In this document: positions 1 through 8,720 of the stretch, piece by piece | Layout of the letters: each line of letters starts with the position of its first letter | Position numbering within the stretch: position 1 is the first letter of the stretch | NCBI GenBank assembly: GCA_964552655.1 | Contig: CAZKHG010000014.1 | Span: 8,191-72,190 of the forward strand | Source of the DNA: CAZKHG01 sp964552655 | Lineage (GTDB): Bacteria > Bacteroidota > Bacteroidia > Bacteroidales > Tenuifilaceae | Direction of reading: 5' to 3' | Length of the DNA stretch: 64,000 nucleotides | Program-made: the position numbers and the translations under genes | Notes under the pieces: model-generated | Told to the model about the DNA's origin: nothing | Database searches by the model: none | The model's input: the letters and a program-made list of their open reading frames with translations, nothing else

Positions 1-177
1 ATCAGAATTGGTAAGCAAAGATATGCCTTCCAGCTCATCGCTGCACATTTCACATGATGAGAGATGCTTTTCAACCATGTTCTTTTCAATACCTGATAGC
101 TGACCTTTGATGTAGCTTATCATAACATCGTGGGTTAGGCATCCGTTAGCATCAAATATGTTTCTATTCTCTTTCAT
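1..177 (-). CDS. Zinc-finger anti-sigma-like protein (3' end outside window)
   Basis: Only the first 59 codons lie in the window. The reading frame opens with ATG at 177 and shows C13, then H38-x3-C42-x2-C45, the zinc-binding pattern of ZAS-type anti-sigma factors. Its start overlaps the end of the ECF sigma gene by 14 bp, which suggests translational coupling and the usual sigma/anti-sigma pairing. The inference is that it binds and holds the sigma factor inactive, probably with a membrane segment further along. The rest of the protein, including any membrane or sensor domain, cannot be seen, so it could also be a soluble zinc-finger protein. Confidence 0.7.
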   Translation of the reverse strand, partial: MKENRNIFDANGCLTHDVMISYIKGQLSGIEKNMVEKHLSSCEMCSDELEGISLLTNSD

Positions 178-748
178 TTTGCTGCATGCTGATTTTGAGG
201 TTTCGTTTCCCGTTCTGAATGTAACTCTTTACCTGATTCATAGTGTACCCGGTGATTTCAGCCACTTCCTGATAACATTTATCCTTCAGGTAAAACAGCT
301 CGATACACGTTTTTTGCTCATGTGGTAGATTACATAGTTCCATTTCAAGGGTTTGAATTTTTTGCTCAAAACCGTTATCATTAAATTGATACAAATCGAG
401 CTGATTTTCCACAAACTCTTCGTATGAATTTAAAACCTCTTTTTCTTTAATCGATTTGTAAGAATTATCCCTTATAATATGTAAACAGTGATTCTTTATA
501 ACAGAATACAACCATGACTTAAAATTAACGATTTGATGCTTTTTTAAATCATCGAATAGTTTTTCAAACACCTGCATTACAGCATCTTTGCTGCTCTCCT
601 CGTTTTTTAAATATTTCATGCAGATCAGAAAAGCAAAACGGGTGTACCTTTTATAAAGCTCGCCTACGATTTGTTTGTCTCCTCTAAGCTTGTAAAGGTT
701 AATTAGTTCGAGGTCGGTTTTTGCTAATATGTATGAATTGGATAACAT
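164..748 (-). CDS. ECF-type RNA polymerase sigma factor
   Basis: 194 aa, the usual length for an extracytoplasmic-function sigma factor. Region 2 (core and -10 binding) spans about residues 25-95, with the typical alternation of hydrophobic and charged residues around FKSWLYSVIKNH. Region 4 (helix-turn-helix for the -35 element) spans about 130-185, including LPHEQKTCIELFYLKD and the recognition helix near GYTMNQVKSYIQNGKR. It directs RNA polymerase to a small regulon. It precedes and overlaps the anti-sigma-like gene, and it is divergent from the VWA gene across about 200 bp, so that gene is a candidate target, though this is only inferred from position. Confidence 0.9.
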   Translation of the reverse strand: MLSNSYILAKTDLELINLYKLRGDKQIVGELYKRYTRFAFLICMKYLKNEESSKDAVMQVFEKLFDDLKKHQIVNFKSWLYSVIKNHCLHIIRDNSYKSIKEKEVLNSYEEFVENQLDLYQFNDNGFEQKIQTLEMELCNLPHEQKTCIELFYLKDKCYQEVAEITGYTMNQVKSYIQNGKRNLKISMQQNERE

Positions 749-949
749 TTAGTAATTCAAGAGAATTTACAAAGGAAGCAAGAATTTTAACTTATTGTAT
801 TTGTGACTTTGCGTTACATTGATATATGTCTGCATCTTATCAATAAATGTAATATAAAAATAAAAAAATTCATCTCCGATTTATGGAATTATTAGCGCTT
901 TTGTATCCATTATGTAAACGAACAAATGTTACACTAAATTACAAAAACT

Positions 950-2818
950 ATGAAAACACTTATTTCGATTATCGGATTCGTGCTTCTGAGCACTTCAATG
1001 ACGTTGAACTTACAAACCGGAATCCTTACCGGAACTGTAATTGATAGTAATACCAAAAGTCCAATAGCTAATGCAAAAATTGAAGTTTCCCAAAAAGGTA
1101 AAATTATTTCTCAAACCACCTCAGATAACAAGGGATACTTTTCAATAAACTTGGCTCAAGGAACTTATTCTGTTGAGATTACCGCAATTGGTTATGATGT
1201 TTATACCTATAAAAAAGTGGCGATAAGTAACGATCATACTACAAAGCTAAAAATCAACCTTAACCCTTCAACAGTTGAGGTCGATAGTATTCTTCAGGAT
1301 GAAGTTTGCTTAGAAGTAAAAGAAGAGTTTGTTGCTAGTGGAAGAGCTGCTAAACAAAAAAGTATGGGTGGCGTAAATTATGCAATGGCATGTGATGCAA
1401 TCTATTCACCCCAAGTGTTTAACACCGAATCATATGATGTTATTAATGAGAATACCTTTAAAGATGTGATAAACAACCCACTCTCTACTTTTTCTATTGA
1501 TGTTGATAAAGCCTCATACTCAAATATTCGCAGATTTCTAAACCAAAACCAAAAACCTGTAAAGGATGCTGTTAGAATTGAGGAGCTAATTAACTATTTT
1601 GATTATGAATATCCACAACCCAAGAACGGAAACCCTTTTTCAGTCACTACTGAAGGTGACAAGTGTCCTTGGAATGAAAAGCATCAAGTGGTTCTGGTAG
1701 GATTAAAAGGTGAAAATCTTAGCGAAAACCAGATTCCACCAAGCAATCTTGTATTCTTACTTGATGTTTCAGGGTCAATGGACGAACCCAATAAACTTCC
1801 ACTTGTAAAGAAATCATTCAAATACTTAGTTGATAATTTAAGATCTGTTGATAGAGTTGCAATAGTTGTGTATGCTGGAGCAGCAGGATGTGTGCTCGAA
1901 TCAACTCCTGGAAATATAAAAGAGACCATAATTAATTCTATAGATAGATTACAGGCTGGTGGATCAACGGCAGGTGGAGAGGGAATTGTACTTGCCTATA
2001 AAATAGCAAAGGAAAACTATATTAAAGGTGGAAATAACCGAGTAATCCTTGCAACAGACGGTGATTTTAATATTGGCGCCAGCAGCGATGCTGAAATGGT
2101 AAGGTTAATTGAGGAGAAGAGAAAAGATGGTATTTTCCTTTCAATTCTTGGTGTTGGAATGGGCAACTACAAGGATTCCAAGATGGAGAAGATTGCCGAT
2201 GCCGGCAATGGGAATTACTCTTACATTGACAACCTGCTTGAAGCAAAAAAAGTTTTTGGCAACGAGCTCTGGGGAACACTTTATACCATAGCTAAAGATG
2301 TTAAAATCCAGGTTGAGTTCAACCCTAACAAGGTTAAAGCATACAGATTAATAGGTTATGAGAATCGATTGTTAAATAAGGAAGATTTTAACGATGATAA
2401 AAAGGATGCCGGTGAAATAGGTTGTGGTCATACAGTTACTGCTCTTTATGAGATTATTCCTGCTGGTTCCGATGAAACAGTCCCAAATGTTGATCCATTG
2501 GAATACCAAAAGCAAACGGTGGCAAATGATAGCAAGAACATGATGACAGTTAAGATTCGCTACAAAAAACCTGATGGCGATACCAGCATGCTGATCACTG
2601 AAAAGGTAAATCCAGAAAATCTTAAGGCTACCAATAACCTTAAGTTTGCTTCTGCTGTTGCTGAATTTGGAATGATTCTCAGAGAATCTGAGTTTAAGGG
2701 TACTGCAACATTTGCTTCGGTTTACAAAAAGGCAAAAGAGGCAAAAGGAGCAGATGAGTATGGGTATAGAGCAGATTTTATTAAGATGGTGGAGCTGAGT
2801 GAGATGTTGTATAAGTAG
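950..2818 (+). CDS. Exported VWA-domain protein with carboxypeptidase-regulatory-like domain (YfbK-like)
   Basis: 622 aa. Residues 1-22 look like a signal peptide. A carboxypeptidase-regulatory-like beta-sandwich follows at about 25-105 (LTGTVIDSNTKSPIANAKIEV). The N-terminal YfbK-type region is visible around 175-225 (DVDKASYSNIRRFLNQ, RIEELINYF). The von Willebrand A domain begins near 265 with an intact MIDAS motif DVSGS at 272-276, and a C-terminal region resembles the DUF3520 part of YfbK proteins. Such proteins are extracytoplasmic metal-ion-dependent binding proteins of unknown ligand. It is transcribed alone and ends in a strong terminator. It is divergent from an ECF sigma operon, which may control it. 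Confidence 0.88.
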   Translation: MKTLISIIGFVLLSTSMTLNLQTGILTGTVIDSNTKSPIANAKIEVSQKGKIISQTTSDNKGYFSINLAQGTYSVEITAIGYDVYTYKKVAISNDHTTKLKINLNPSTVEVDSILQDEVCLEVKEEFVASGRAAKQKSMGGVNYAMACDAIYSPQVFNTESYDVINENTFKDVINNPLSTFSIDVDKASYSNIRRFLNQNQKPVKDAVRIEELINYFDYEYPQPKNGNPFSVTTEGDKCPWNEKHQVVLVGLKGENLSENQIPPSNLVFLLDVSGSMDEPNKLPLVKKSFKYLVDNLRSVDRVAIVVYAGAAGCVLESTPGNIKETIINSIDRLQAGGSTAGGEGIVLAYKIAKENYIKGGNNRVILATDGDFNIGASSDAEMVRLIEEKRKDGIFLSILGVGMGNYKDSKMEKIADAGNGNYSYIDNLLEAKKVFGNELWGTLYTIAKDVKIQVEFNPNKVKAYRLIGYENRLLNKEDFNDDKKDAGEIGCGHTVTALYEIIPAGSDETVPNVDPLEYQKQTVANDSKNMMTVKIRYKKPDGDTSMLITEKVNPENLKATNNLKFASAVAEFGMILRESEFKGTATFASVYKKAKEAKGADEYGYRADFIKMVELSEMLYK

Positions 2819-2830
2819 ATTATTAAAAAT

Positions 2831-2868
2831 AAACCCTGACATTTCATTGAAACCTGTCAGGGTTTTTT
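2831..2868 (+). terminator. Rho-independent terminator after the VWA gene
   Basis: An 11-bp perfect stem (AAACCCTGACA at 2831-2841 with TGTCAGGGTTT at 2855-2865) closes a 13-nt loop and runs into a T tract. It starts 12 bases after the stop codon. Confidence 0.88.
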
Positions 2869-2927
2869 ATTTATATATATCTGATTTATTGTACATTAAA
2901 GATATATTTACTATTTTTTTAATAATA

Positions 2928-2945
2928 TTACTATGATTATAGTAA
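2928..2945. promoter_or_regulatory. Upstream BlaI-like operator box of the FtsX-type permease gene
   Basis: TTACTATGATTATAGTAA is a palindrome with perfect 7-bp arms (TTACTAT/ATAGTAA) around GATT. Its centre is exactly 32 bp, about three helical turns, upstream of the centre of the second box at 2960-2977. It would cover the -33 region of the promoter whose -7 element lies in that second box. The TACTA...TAGTA half-sites match the general BlaI/MecI operator pattern. Binding is inferred from similarity and from the nearby blaI-like gene. Confidence 0.65.
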
Positions 2946-2959
2946 TTATTAATATAACC

Positions 2960-2977
2960 CTACTATATTTGTAGTAG
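2960..2977 (+). promoter_or_regulatory. BlaI-like operator containing the -7 promoter element of the permease gene
   Basis: CTACTATATTTGTAGTAG has 6-bp inverted arms (CTACTA/TAGTAG). The 17-base stretch from 2961 is repeated exactly upstream of the blaI-like gene at 5363-5379. Within it, 2964-2971 reads TATATTTG, a perfect Bacteroidota -7 element (TAnnTTTG). Bound repressor would therefore cover the promoter directly. The start codon is 26 bases downstream. No clear -33 TTTG is seen. Confidence 0.75.
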
Positions 2978-3003
2978 CTATTCAAAATCTGATTTAAAAA
3001 ATT

Positions 3004-5355
3004 ATGCGCCTTATGAGCCTGTTAAATCTTAAACTGTTCTTAAGGAATACAGCCAAAGATAAAATGTATGTTTTGATCAATACCCTTGGACTATCCATCG
3101 GTATTGCAACCGTTTTTTTATTGTTTTTCTGGATAATGTACGAGTTTAACTATGATAGATTTCACAAGAATTACGATAATATTTATCTGGTTGCCAATGA
3201 ATTTAAATACAATAACGGAGTCGTTAACTACATAATGGAGACCCCGGGTCAACTTTCGAAACAACTTAAAGACAAATATCCAGAAATTGAGAAAGCAACA
3301 ACATGTCAGAAATTTTTTAAAAGAAAAAATATATTATATGGTGAGAAAAGATTTCTTGAAAAAGGATATGCGATAGAATCAAATTTCTTTGACATTTTTT
3401 CCTTTAGCTTTATTGAGGGAGATAAAAGCACATCGCTTCAAACATCAAATTCAATCATAATATCTGAGAAACTTGCCAACAAACTATTTCAAAATGAAAA
3501 TCCTATTGGGAAAAAGTTAAAACTCGAAAATGAGGCCGATTTTATTGTAACAGGAGTCCTAAATGACATACCTGTAAACTCCTCTATTAAATTTGATTTT
3601 CTTTTGCCGCTATCCTATATAGAGCAAAAATACAATGATCTAAATATCTGGCAAGCATTTGGATATACAACATTTATACAACTCAACGATAAGGTTGATT
3701 ATGCCGCACTCACCAAAAACATCGAAAAGGTTTTAAGTTTTATCAATTTTGGCGAGGTAGATGTAAGATTACTTTTATTCCCATTAAAAGATTTTCATTT
3801 CAATTCTGATTTTGGCTTATTCGTAGAAAATCCTGGAGATATTAAGAATACTTATATTCTGATTGCCCTAGCCATTTTCATTCTAGTAATATCCATTATT
3901 AACTATGTGAATTTAACAATAGCGCGATCGGAGCATCGAAAGAAAGAGATTGGAGTAAAACAAACGTTTGGCGTCCAAAGATTTCAATTTATTAAACAAT
4001 TCTACATGGAATCTTTCATCTTGACCGGTATCATTTCGCTTCTTTCATTGGTGATTGTATTCTTGGTCATTCCTAAAGCACATTTAATCACTGGTAAAGC
4101 ACTTGTAGATAGCTATATCAACTATCGACATATTATTGGAATTTTAGGGATAATAGGTTTCACTACAATTCTTGCAGGAATATACCCCTCTTTCTATTTA
4201 TCATCATTAAAGCCCTTGATTTCTGTTCAGAATCATTTTTCAAGAAGATCTATGATAATTAAAAAGGGCTTGGTTCTTTTTCAGTTCATTATTGTAATGT
4301 TTGTTACAATAAGTGTTGTTTCAATTTACACTCAGGTGAATTACATGATGAGTAAGGACCTTGGTTATGATAAAAAGAATCTAATCAGAGTCAACTTTGA
4401 TACAAGCACTGGAAAAGCAAAGAATATAAAAGACGATTTATTGAAAAACCCTGACATTAAAAATGTAACACAATCAGGTTCGTTTATCAATTTAACCATG
4501 GAAACTGGGGGTTGGGATTGGGAAGGAAATTCACAGGACAAATTATCAGTATTCAAGCTAGAAGTTGGAAGTAATTTTACGGAAACCATGAATATTGATA
4601 TTATAAAAGGGACTAGCTTTTCTGAAAATACTGAATCTCGCTTAACCGAAGTGATGATCAACCAAGCAGCCTATAAGGTCATGGGTATTAATGATTGCAT
4701 AGGAATGACTATAAAACTCAAGAAAAAGGAATACAAGGTTGTGGGAGTATTTAACGATTTTCATTTCTCCCACTTGAAATTTAAAATTAAACCATTGCTG
4801 TTAGTCTATAATGAGGACAATAGTACAATTATCAGGTTGAATGGGGATAGTAAACATACTCTTAAATACATTGAATCAGTTTACAATAAGTATAATACCT
4901 CATCTAATCCTTTCAGTTATCATTTTATCTCCGATGAAATTGTTGCCTTATACGGTGATGAAAAGCAGGTAAAAAGTAGCATCTCAGGATTTTTACTAGT
5001 TCTACTTCTTCTCTCAATTATTGCAATGATGGGAATGATGTCTAGTCACATCTCAAATAAAAATAAAGAAATAGGTCTTAGAAAAGTATTCGGTGCTCAT
5101 GGGGTAAATATCATCGTGATTTTGTTATCCGATGTTATTAAATTAGTACTTGTCGCTTATATTATAGCAGTACCCATTGGTGTTATAGTAATGAAAAAAT
5201 GGTTAGCTGGTTTTGCAAACCATACAGAAATAAGTATTATTATGTATGTATTAATTGGATTATCTTTTATATTCTTCTCTTCATTAGTATTGCTATACCA
5301 ATCGTATAAAGCCTCTAAATTTTCACCTGTCAAAATACTTGGAGAAACAAGCTAA
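3004..5355 (+). CDS. FtsX/MacB-type ABC transporter permease, no ATPase encoded nearby
   Basis: 783 aa. The layout is that of the Bacteroidota MacB-like permeases: one membrane segment near residues 25-45, a large extracytoplasmic MacB-PCD-like domain, three membrane segments in the middle (about 280-400), a second extracytoplasmic domain, and three C-terminal segments (about 660-770). The typical cytoplasmic sequence RKEIGVKQTFG and its C-terminal counterpart KEIGLRKVFGAHG are both present. Members work in lipoprotein or peptide export or in mechanotransmission, with a separate ATPase that is absent here. Two BlaI-like boxes precede the gene, and blaI/M56 genes follow 39 bp downstream without a terminator. 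This suggests it is a target of that regulator. The substrate cannot be deduced. Confidence 0.88.
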   Translation: MRLMSLLNLKLFLRNTAKDKMYVLINTLGLSIGIATVFLLFFWIMYEFNYDRFHKNYDNIYLVANEFKYNNGVVNYIMETPGQLSKQLKDKYPEIEKATTCQKFFKRKNILYGEKRFLEKGYAIESNFFDIFSFSFIEGDKSTSLQTSNSIIISEKLANKLFQNENPIGKKLKLENEADFIVTGVLNDIPVNSSIKFDFLLPLSYIEQKYNDLNIWQAFGYTTFIQLNDKVDYAALTKNIEKVLSFINFGEVDVRLLLFPLKDFHFNSDFGLFVENPGDIKNTYILIALAIFILVISIINYVNLTIARSEHRKKEIGVKQTFGVQRFQFIKQFYMESFILTGIISLLSLVIVFLVIPKAHLITGKALVDSYINYRHIIGILGIIGFTTILAGIYPSFYLSSLKPLISVQNHFSRRSMIIKKGLVLFQFIIVMFVTISVVSIYTQVNYMMSKDLGYDKKNLIRVNFDTSTGKAKNIKDDLLKNPDIKNVTQSGSFINLTMETGGWDWEGNSQDKLSVFKLEVGSNFTETMNIDIIKGTSFSENTESRLTEVMINQAAYKVMGINDCIGMTIKLKKKEYKVVGVFNDFHFSHLKFKIKPLLLVYNEDNSTIIRLNGDSKHTLKYIESVYNKYNTSSNPFSYHFISDEIVALYGDEKQVKSSISGFLLVLLLLSIIAMMGMMSSHISNKNKEIGLRKVFGAHGVNIIVILLSDVIKLVLVAYIIAVPIGVIVMKKWLAGFANHTEISIIMYVLIGLSFIFFSSLVLLYQSYKASKFSPVKILGETS

Positions 5356-5361
5356 CATAAA

Positions 5362-5379
5362 TTACTATATTTGTAGTAG
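5362..5379 (+). promoter_or_regulatory. BlaI-like operator with embedded -7 element before the blaI-like gene
   Basis: TTACTATATTTGTAGTAG repeats 17 bases of the box at 2961-2977 exactly. TATATTTG at 5366-5373 matches the Bacteroidota -7 consensus, and the repressor start codon is 15 bases after the box. This is the expected arrangement for autorepression. Confidence 0.78.
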
Positions 5380-5394
5380 ATAATTTTTAGCACT

Positions 5395-5775
5395 ATGAGA
5401 CAACTTACAAAAGCAGAGGAGCAGGTAATGCAAATTCTCTGGAATATTAAAGAAGGAGTTGTTAAAGATGTGGTTGATCGCTTTACCGATCCTAAACCCG
5501 CTTACACAACAGTGGCCACCGTTTTTAAAGTTTTAGAGAATAAAGGATTTGTGGAGAAAAGGAAAATCGGAAATACTCATCTATATAAGCCATTAGTAAG
5601 CAAGGAGGATTATACAAAAGTTCAGTTTTCAAGCCTTCTTAAAAACTATTTCAACAGTTCATTCCCTAAAATGGCCACCTTCTTTGCTCGTGAAAACAAC
5701 CTTACACTCAAGGAACTCGAAGAGATGATGAAAATAGCCGAAGATGAATTGAAAAAAGATGAAACTAATAATTAG
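5395..5775 (+). CDS. BlaI/MecI/CopY-family transcriptional repressor
   Basis: 126 aa. The N-terminal winged helix spans about residues 1-75, with the family signature LTKAEEQVMQILWNIKEG and the recognition-helix region KPAYTTVATVFKVLENKGF. A short helical dimerisation and proteolysis region ends the protein. BlaI proteins bind as dimers to TACTA-type palindromes and are inactivated by cleavage triggered by a partner M56 membrane peptidase. That partner starts 5 bp downstream. An operator copy overlaps its own promoter, so autoregulation is likely. The family is known for beta-lactam resistance, but no beta-lactamase or PBP2a gene is adjacent, so the inducing signal is unknown. Confidence 0.93.
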   Translation: MRQLTKAEEQVMQILWNIKEGVVKDVVDRFTDPKPAYTTVATVFKVLENKGFVEKRKIGNTHLYKPLVSKEDYTKVQFSSLLKNYFNSSFPKMATFFARENNLTLKELEEMMKIAEDELKKDETNN

Positions 5776-5780
5776 CCACC

Positions 5781-7316
5781 ATGAATGAAATAATAATTTA
5801 TTTGGCAAAAGCATCGGTTGGAATAGCTCTCTTTTACCTTGTATTCTGGTTTACGCTGAGAAAGGAAACGATTTTTAAAACCAACAGGGCATTTTTAATA
5901 ACTAGCCTGCTAACCTCTATTATTCTTCCCCTAACTCCCATAACTTATAAAACAAATATCCAGTTTAACACACTATCTTTCACTGCGCTTGAAAAGGAGA
6001 TAAAGCCTATAATCAGCAACAATCTTTTACCCGCAGAATCATCAAGTATCAACTGGTTAAATCTTGTTCTTGTTGTATATGCAATAGGAGTCACAATATT
6101 CTTTGCAAGGCTATTGTGGCAAAGCACCTCGCTCCTATTCCTAATATATAAGAACAAGTTAAGAAGAGTAAACAACATCCGAATTGTTGAGAATAACAAA
6201 TATGATTTACCATTCTCGTTTTTAAATATTGTTTTTATAAACCCGAAAATCCATAAAGGAACCGATTTTACAAATATACTAGCTCACGAAAAAGTGCACA
6301 TTCGTGAGCAGCACTGGCTCGACTTAGTAGTTGTCGAACTAGTTACGATTGTTTTTTGGTTCAACCCTTTTGTTTGGTTATACGAGCGCTCAATCAAACA
6401 AAATCACGAGTATTTGGCCGACGAAGGAGTTCTTGCGCAGGGATTCAGCATTGGCCGATACCAAACAGTTCTAATTAATCAAATTATGGGTATGCAGGTT
6501 ATTGGGCTAACCAACAACCTTAATTACTCCATAAACAAAAAACGAATGAGTATGATGACAAAAACCAAATCGCCTAAAGTCAAGGTTTTTAAACTACTAT
6601 GGGCATTACCAGCAATTGCGCTCTTAACTATGGCTTTCGCAAAGCCTGAATTTGAAACAAATATTCCCAAGACAAACGTTCCTATTCAAAACATGGTCTA
6701 TGAAACCATGCAGTTTACTGGAAAAATTGTGGATGGAAGCGGCTTACCACTCGAAGGTGCTTCAATAGTGATTTACGGAAGTACTTCGGGAGCGAGCACT
6801 GATAAGGATGGCTTATTCACACTAAAGATGGATAAATCTGATCAAATCGTAGTCTCTTATGTTGGCTTTGTGTCTCGAAAACTTAGTGGAAGTGAAATTG
6901 AATATAAGCTAGGAAAATCACCCGATAAGATTGTAGTTTTAAATTTAGTTGCTGGGGAAATCAAGTTAGATATCGATGAAATTCTAAAAAATCCTGATCA
7001 ATACATAGAGCCAGAAATTCCAAACAATAAAATTGGGGACGAAGTATTTGTTGTAGTAGAACAGCTACCCTCATATCCCGGTGGATTATATGCCTTTGCT
7101 AAAGATATTAAGGAAAAAATACGCGAAAAGAAACCATCTGGGAAAATCAATGTGGACTTTATTGTAGATGAGAATGGAAATATGAATAGCGTATTAGGTT
7201 CAAGTTATTGGTCTGGGTCAGACATAGAGATGATTTGGAGAAATTTAAAAAAATGGTCTCCAGGAAAACAAAGAGGGAAGGCTGTTCCCGTTAAATTTAA
7301 TATTACTATTAACTAA
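5781..7316 (+). CDS. BlaR1-like M56 membrane peptidase with CarboxypepD-regulatory-like and TonB-C-like domains
   Basis: 511 aa. Membrane segments lie near residues 4-26, 36-52, 93-122 and 270-287. The zinc-peptidase motif HEKVH is at 169-173, with the downstream NHEYLADEG typical of M56 peptidases at 209-216. After the last membrane segment a carboxypeptidase-regulatory-like sandwich (about 312-385) and a TonB C-terminal-like domain (about 425-511, including KKWSPGKQRGKAVPV) form the extracytoplasmic end. BlaR1 homologues sense a signal outside and lead to BlaI cleavage inside. Here the usual penicillin-binding sensor is replaced by these two domains, so a beta-lactam signal is not implied. 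It is tightly coupled to the repressor gene (5-bp gap). Confidence 0.9.
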   Translation: MNEIIIYLAKASVGIALFYLVFWFTLRKETIFKTNRAFLITSLLTSIILPLTPITYKTNIQFNTLSFTALEKEIKPIISNNLLPAESSSINWLNLVLVVYAIGVTIFFARLLWQSTSLLFLIYKNKLRRVNNIRIVENNKYDLPFSFLNIVFINPKIHKGTDFTNILAHEKVHIREQHWLDLVVVELVTIVFWFNPFVWLYERSIKQNHEYLADEGVLAQGFSIGRYQTVLINQIMGMQVIGLTNNLNYSINKKRMSMMTKTKSPKVKVFKLLWALPAIALLTMAFAKPEFETNIPKTNVPIQNMVYETMQFTGKIVDGSGLPLEGASIVIYGSTSGASTDKDGLFTLKMDKSDQIVVSYVGFVSRKLSGSEIEYKLGKSPDKIVVLNLVAGEIKLDIDEILKNPDQYIEPEIPNNKIGDEVFVVVEQLPSYPGGLYAFAKDIKEKIREKKPSGKINVDFIVDENGNMNSVLGSSYWSGSDIEMIWRNLKKWSPGKQRGKAVPVKFNITIN

Positions 7317-7324
7317 TAAATTAT

Positions 7325-7357
7325 AAACCCGTTAGGATATAAATCCTAACGGGTTTT
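7325..7357. terminator. Bidirectional terminator between the M56 gene and serS
   Basis: A perfect 14-bp stem (AAACCCGTTAGGAT at 7325-7338 with its complement at 7343-7356) closes an ATAA loop. It lies between two convergent genes and can serve both. Confidence 0.85.
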
Positions 7358-7375
7358 ATGATATGAAAACAAATT

Positions 7376-8650
7376 TTAGTCAATCATCTCAAACCCGCAG
7401 AATTTCTGAAGAACTTTTGGAATCTTAACCCCTTGAGGAGTTTGGTTATTTTCCAGAATTGCTGCAACAATTCTTGGCAGAGCTAATGAACTTCCATTAA
7501 GTGTATGCGCAAGTTGAGTTTTTTTATCACCCTCTTCCTTAAATCTCAGCATCATTCTGTTTGCCTGGAAGGATTCAAAGTTTGATGTAGAGCTTACCTC
7601 TAACCACTTCTGCTGAGCAGCTGAGTACACCTCAAAATCGTAGGTTAATGCAGAGGTGAAACTCATATCGCCACCACATAGTTTAACAATTCTGTAAGGA
7701 AGTTCAAGTTTCTTAAGCAGTCCCTCAACATGTGATACCATTTCTTCAAGGGTATCGTATGACCTGTCTGGATGTTGGAACTGAACTATTTCCACCTTGT
7801 CAAACTGATGAAGTCTGTTTAGCCCACGAACATCTTTCCCGTAAGAACCAGCCTCACGACGGAAACATGGCGTGTAGGCAGTCATCTTGATTGGGAATTG
7901 TGATGCATTTAAAACCACATCGCGGTATATATTGGTAACAGGAACCTCTGCGGTCGGGATCAAATAAAAATTATCCAAACCAACATGATACATTTGGCTG
8001 TCCTTATCGGGCAGCTGACCTGTACCATAACCAGAATCTTCATTTACCATTAAAGGTGGTTGAATTTCCTGGTAACCCGCAGCGGTATTCTCATCCAGGA
8101 AAAAGTTGATGAGTGCACGTTGCAATTTGGCACCTTTCCCCTTATAAACCGGGAAACCTGCACCGGTTAGTTTTACACCAAGCTCAAAATCAATGATATC
8201 ATATTTTTTTGCCAACTCCCAATGCGGTTGGGCCCCTTCGTGAAGTGTTGGGATTGAACCTCCACCGCGAACTTCAACGTTATCATTTGCACCGTGGCCA
8301 GGTGGAACAGATTTATGCGGTAGGTTTGGCACCTTAACCAAGGTTTGATTAAGATCTTTCTCAGCCTCAGCAAATTTTTGAGAAAGAACTTTTGATTGCT
8401 CTTTTAAATCTGCAGTTTTTTGCTTTGCCGCATTGGCTTCTTCTGTTTTGCCCTCAGCAAAAAGTTTTCCAATTTGTTTAGAGATATTGTTTTGCTCAGC
8501 AAGATTTGTGTCTAGCTGAAGCTGGATTGAACGACGTTCATCATCAAGTCTGATAATCTTTTCGATGATTTCTTTCCCATCGAAGTGCTTAACTGCTAAG
8601 CGTTCGATAACGAAATCTTTGTTTTCTCGGATAAGTTTTAGGGTAAGCAT
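7376..8650 (-). CDS. serS: Seryl-tRNA synthetase
   Basis: 424 aa, the standard bacterial length. An N-terminal coiled-coil tRNA-binding arm occupies about residues 30-105 (two long charged helices). The class II catalytic core follows, with motif 2 around TPCFRREAGSYGKDVRGLNRLHQFDKVE and motif 3 near the C-terminus (LNGSSLALPRIVAAILENNQ, with the conserved arginine). It charges tRNA-Ser with serine in the cytoplasm. It is the last gene of a leftward cluster with rplU, rpmA and a broken four-helix-bundle gene. A terminator separates rpmA from it, so it probably has its own promoter. Confidence 0.97.
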   Translation of the reverse strand: MLTLKLIRENKDFVIERLAVKHFDGKEIIEKIIRLDDERRSIQLQLDTNLAEQNNISKQIGKLFAEGKTEEANAAKQKTADLKEQSKVLSQKFAEAEKDLNQTLVKVPNLPHKSVPPGHGANDNVEVRGGGSIPTLHEGAQPHWELAKKYDIIDFELGVKLTGAGFPVYKGKGAKLQRALINFFLDENTAAGYQEIQPPLMVNEDSGYGTGQLPDKDSQMYHVGLDNFYLIPTAEVPVTNIYRDVVLNASQFPIKMTAYTPCFRREAGSYGKDVRGLNRLHQFDKVEIVQFQHPDRSYDTLEEMVSHVEGLLKKLELPYRIVKLCGGDMSFTSALTYDFEVYSAAQQKWLEVSSTSNFESFQANRMMLRFKEEGDKKTQLAHTLNGSSLALPRIVAAILENNQTPQGVKIPKVLQKFCGFEMID

Positions 8651-8720
8651 ATATTTTCTAATTTATTCTATTTGGATTTACGAATAACAATTAACGATTT
8701 GAGAATTTTGAAGTTTCTGT

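Noticed and set aside
2067..2279. Small reverse frame across the VWA gene
   Set aside because: Cysteine- and serine-rich low-complexity translation inside a conserved domain on the other strand; a shadow.
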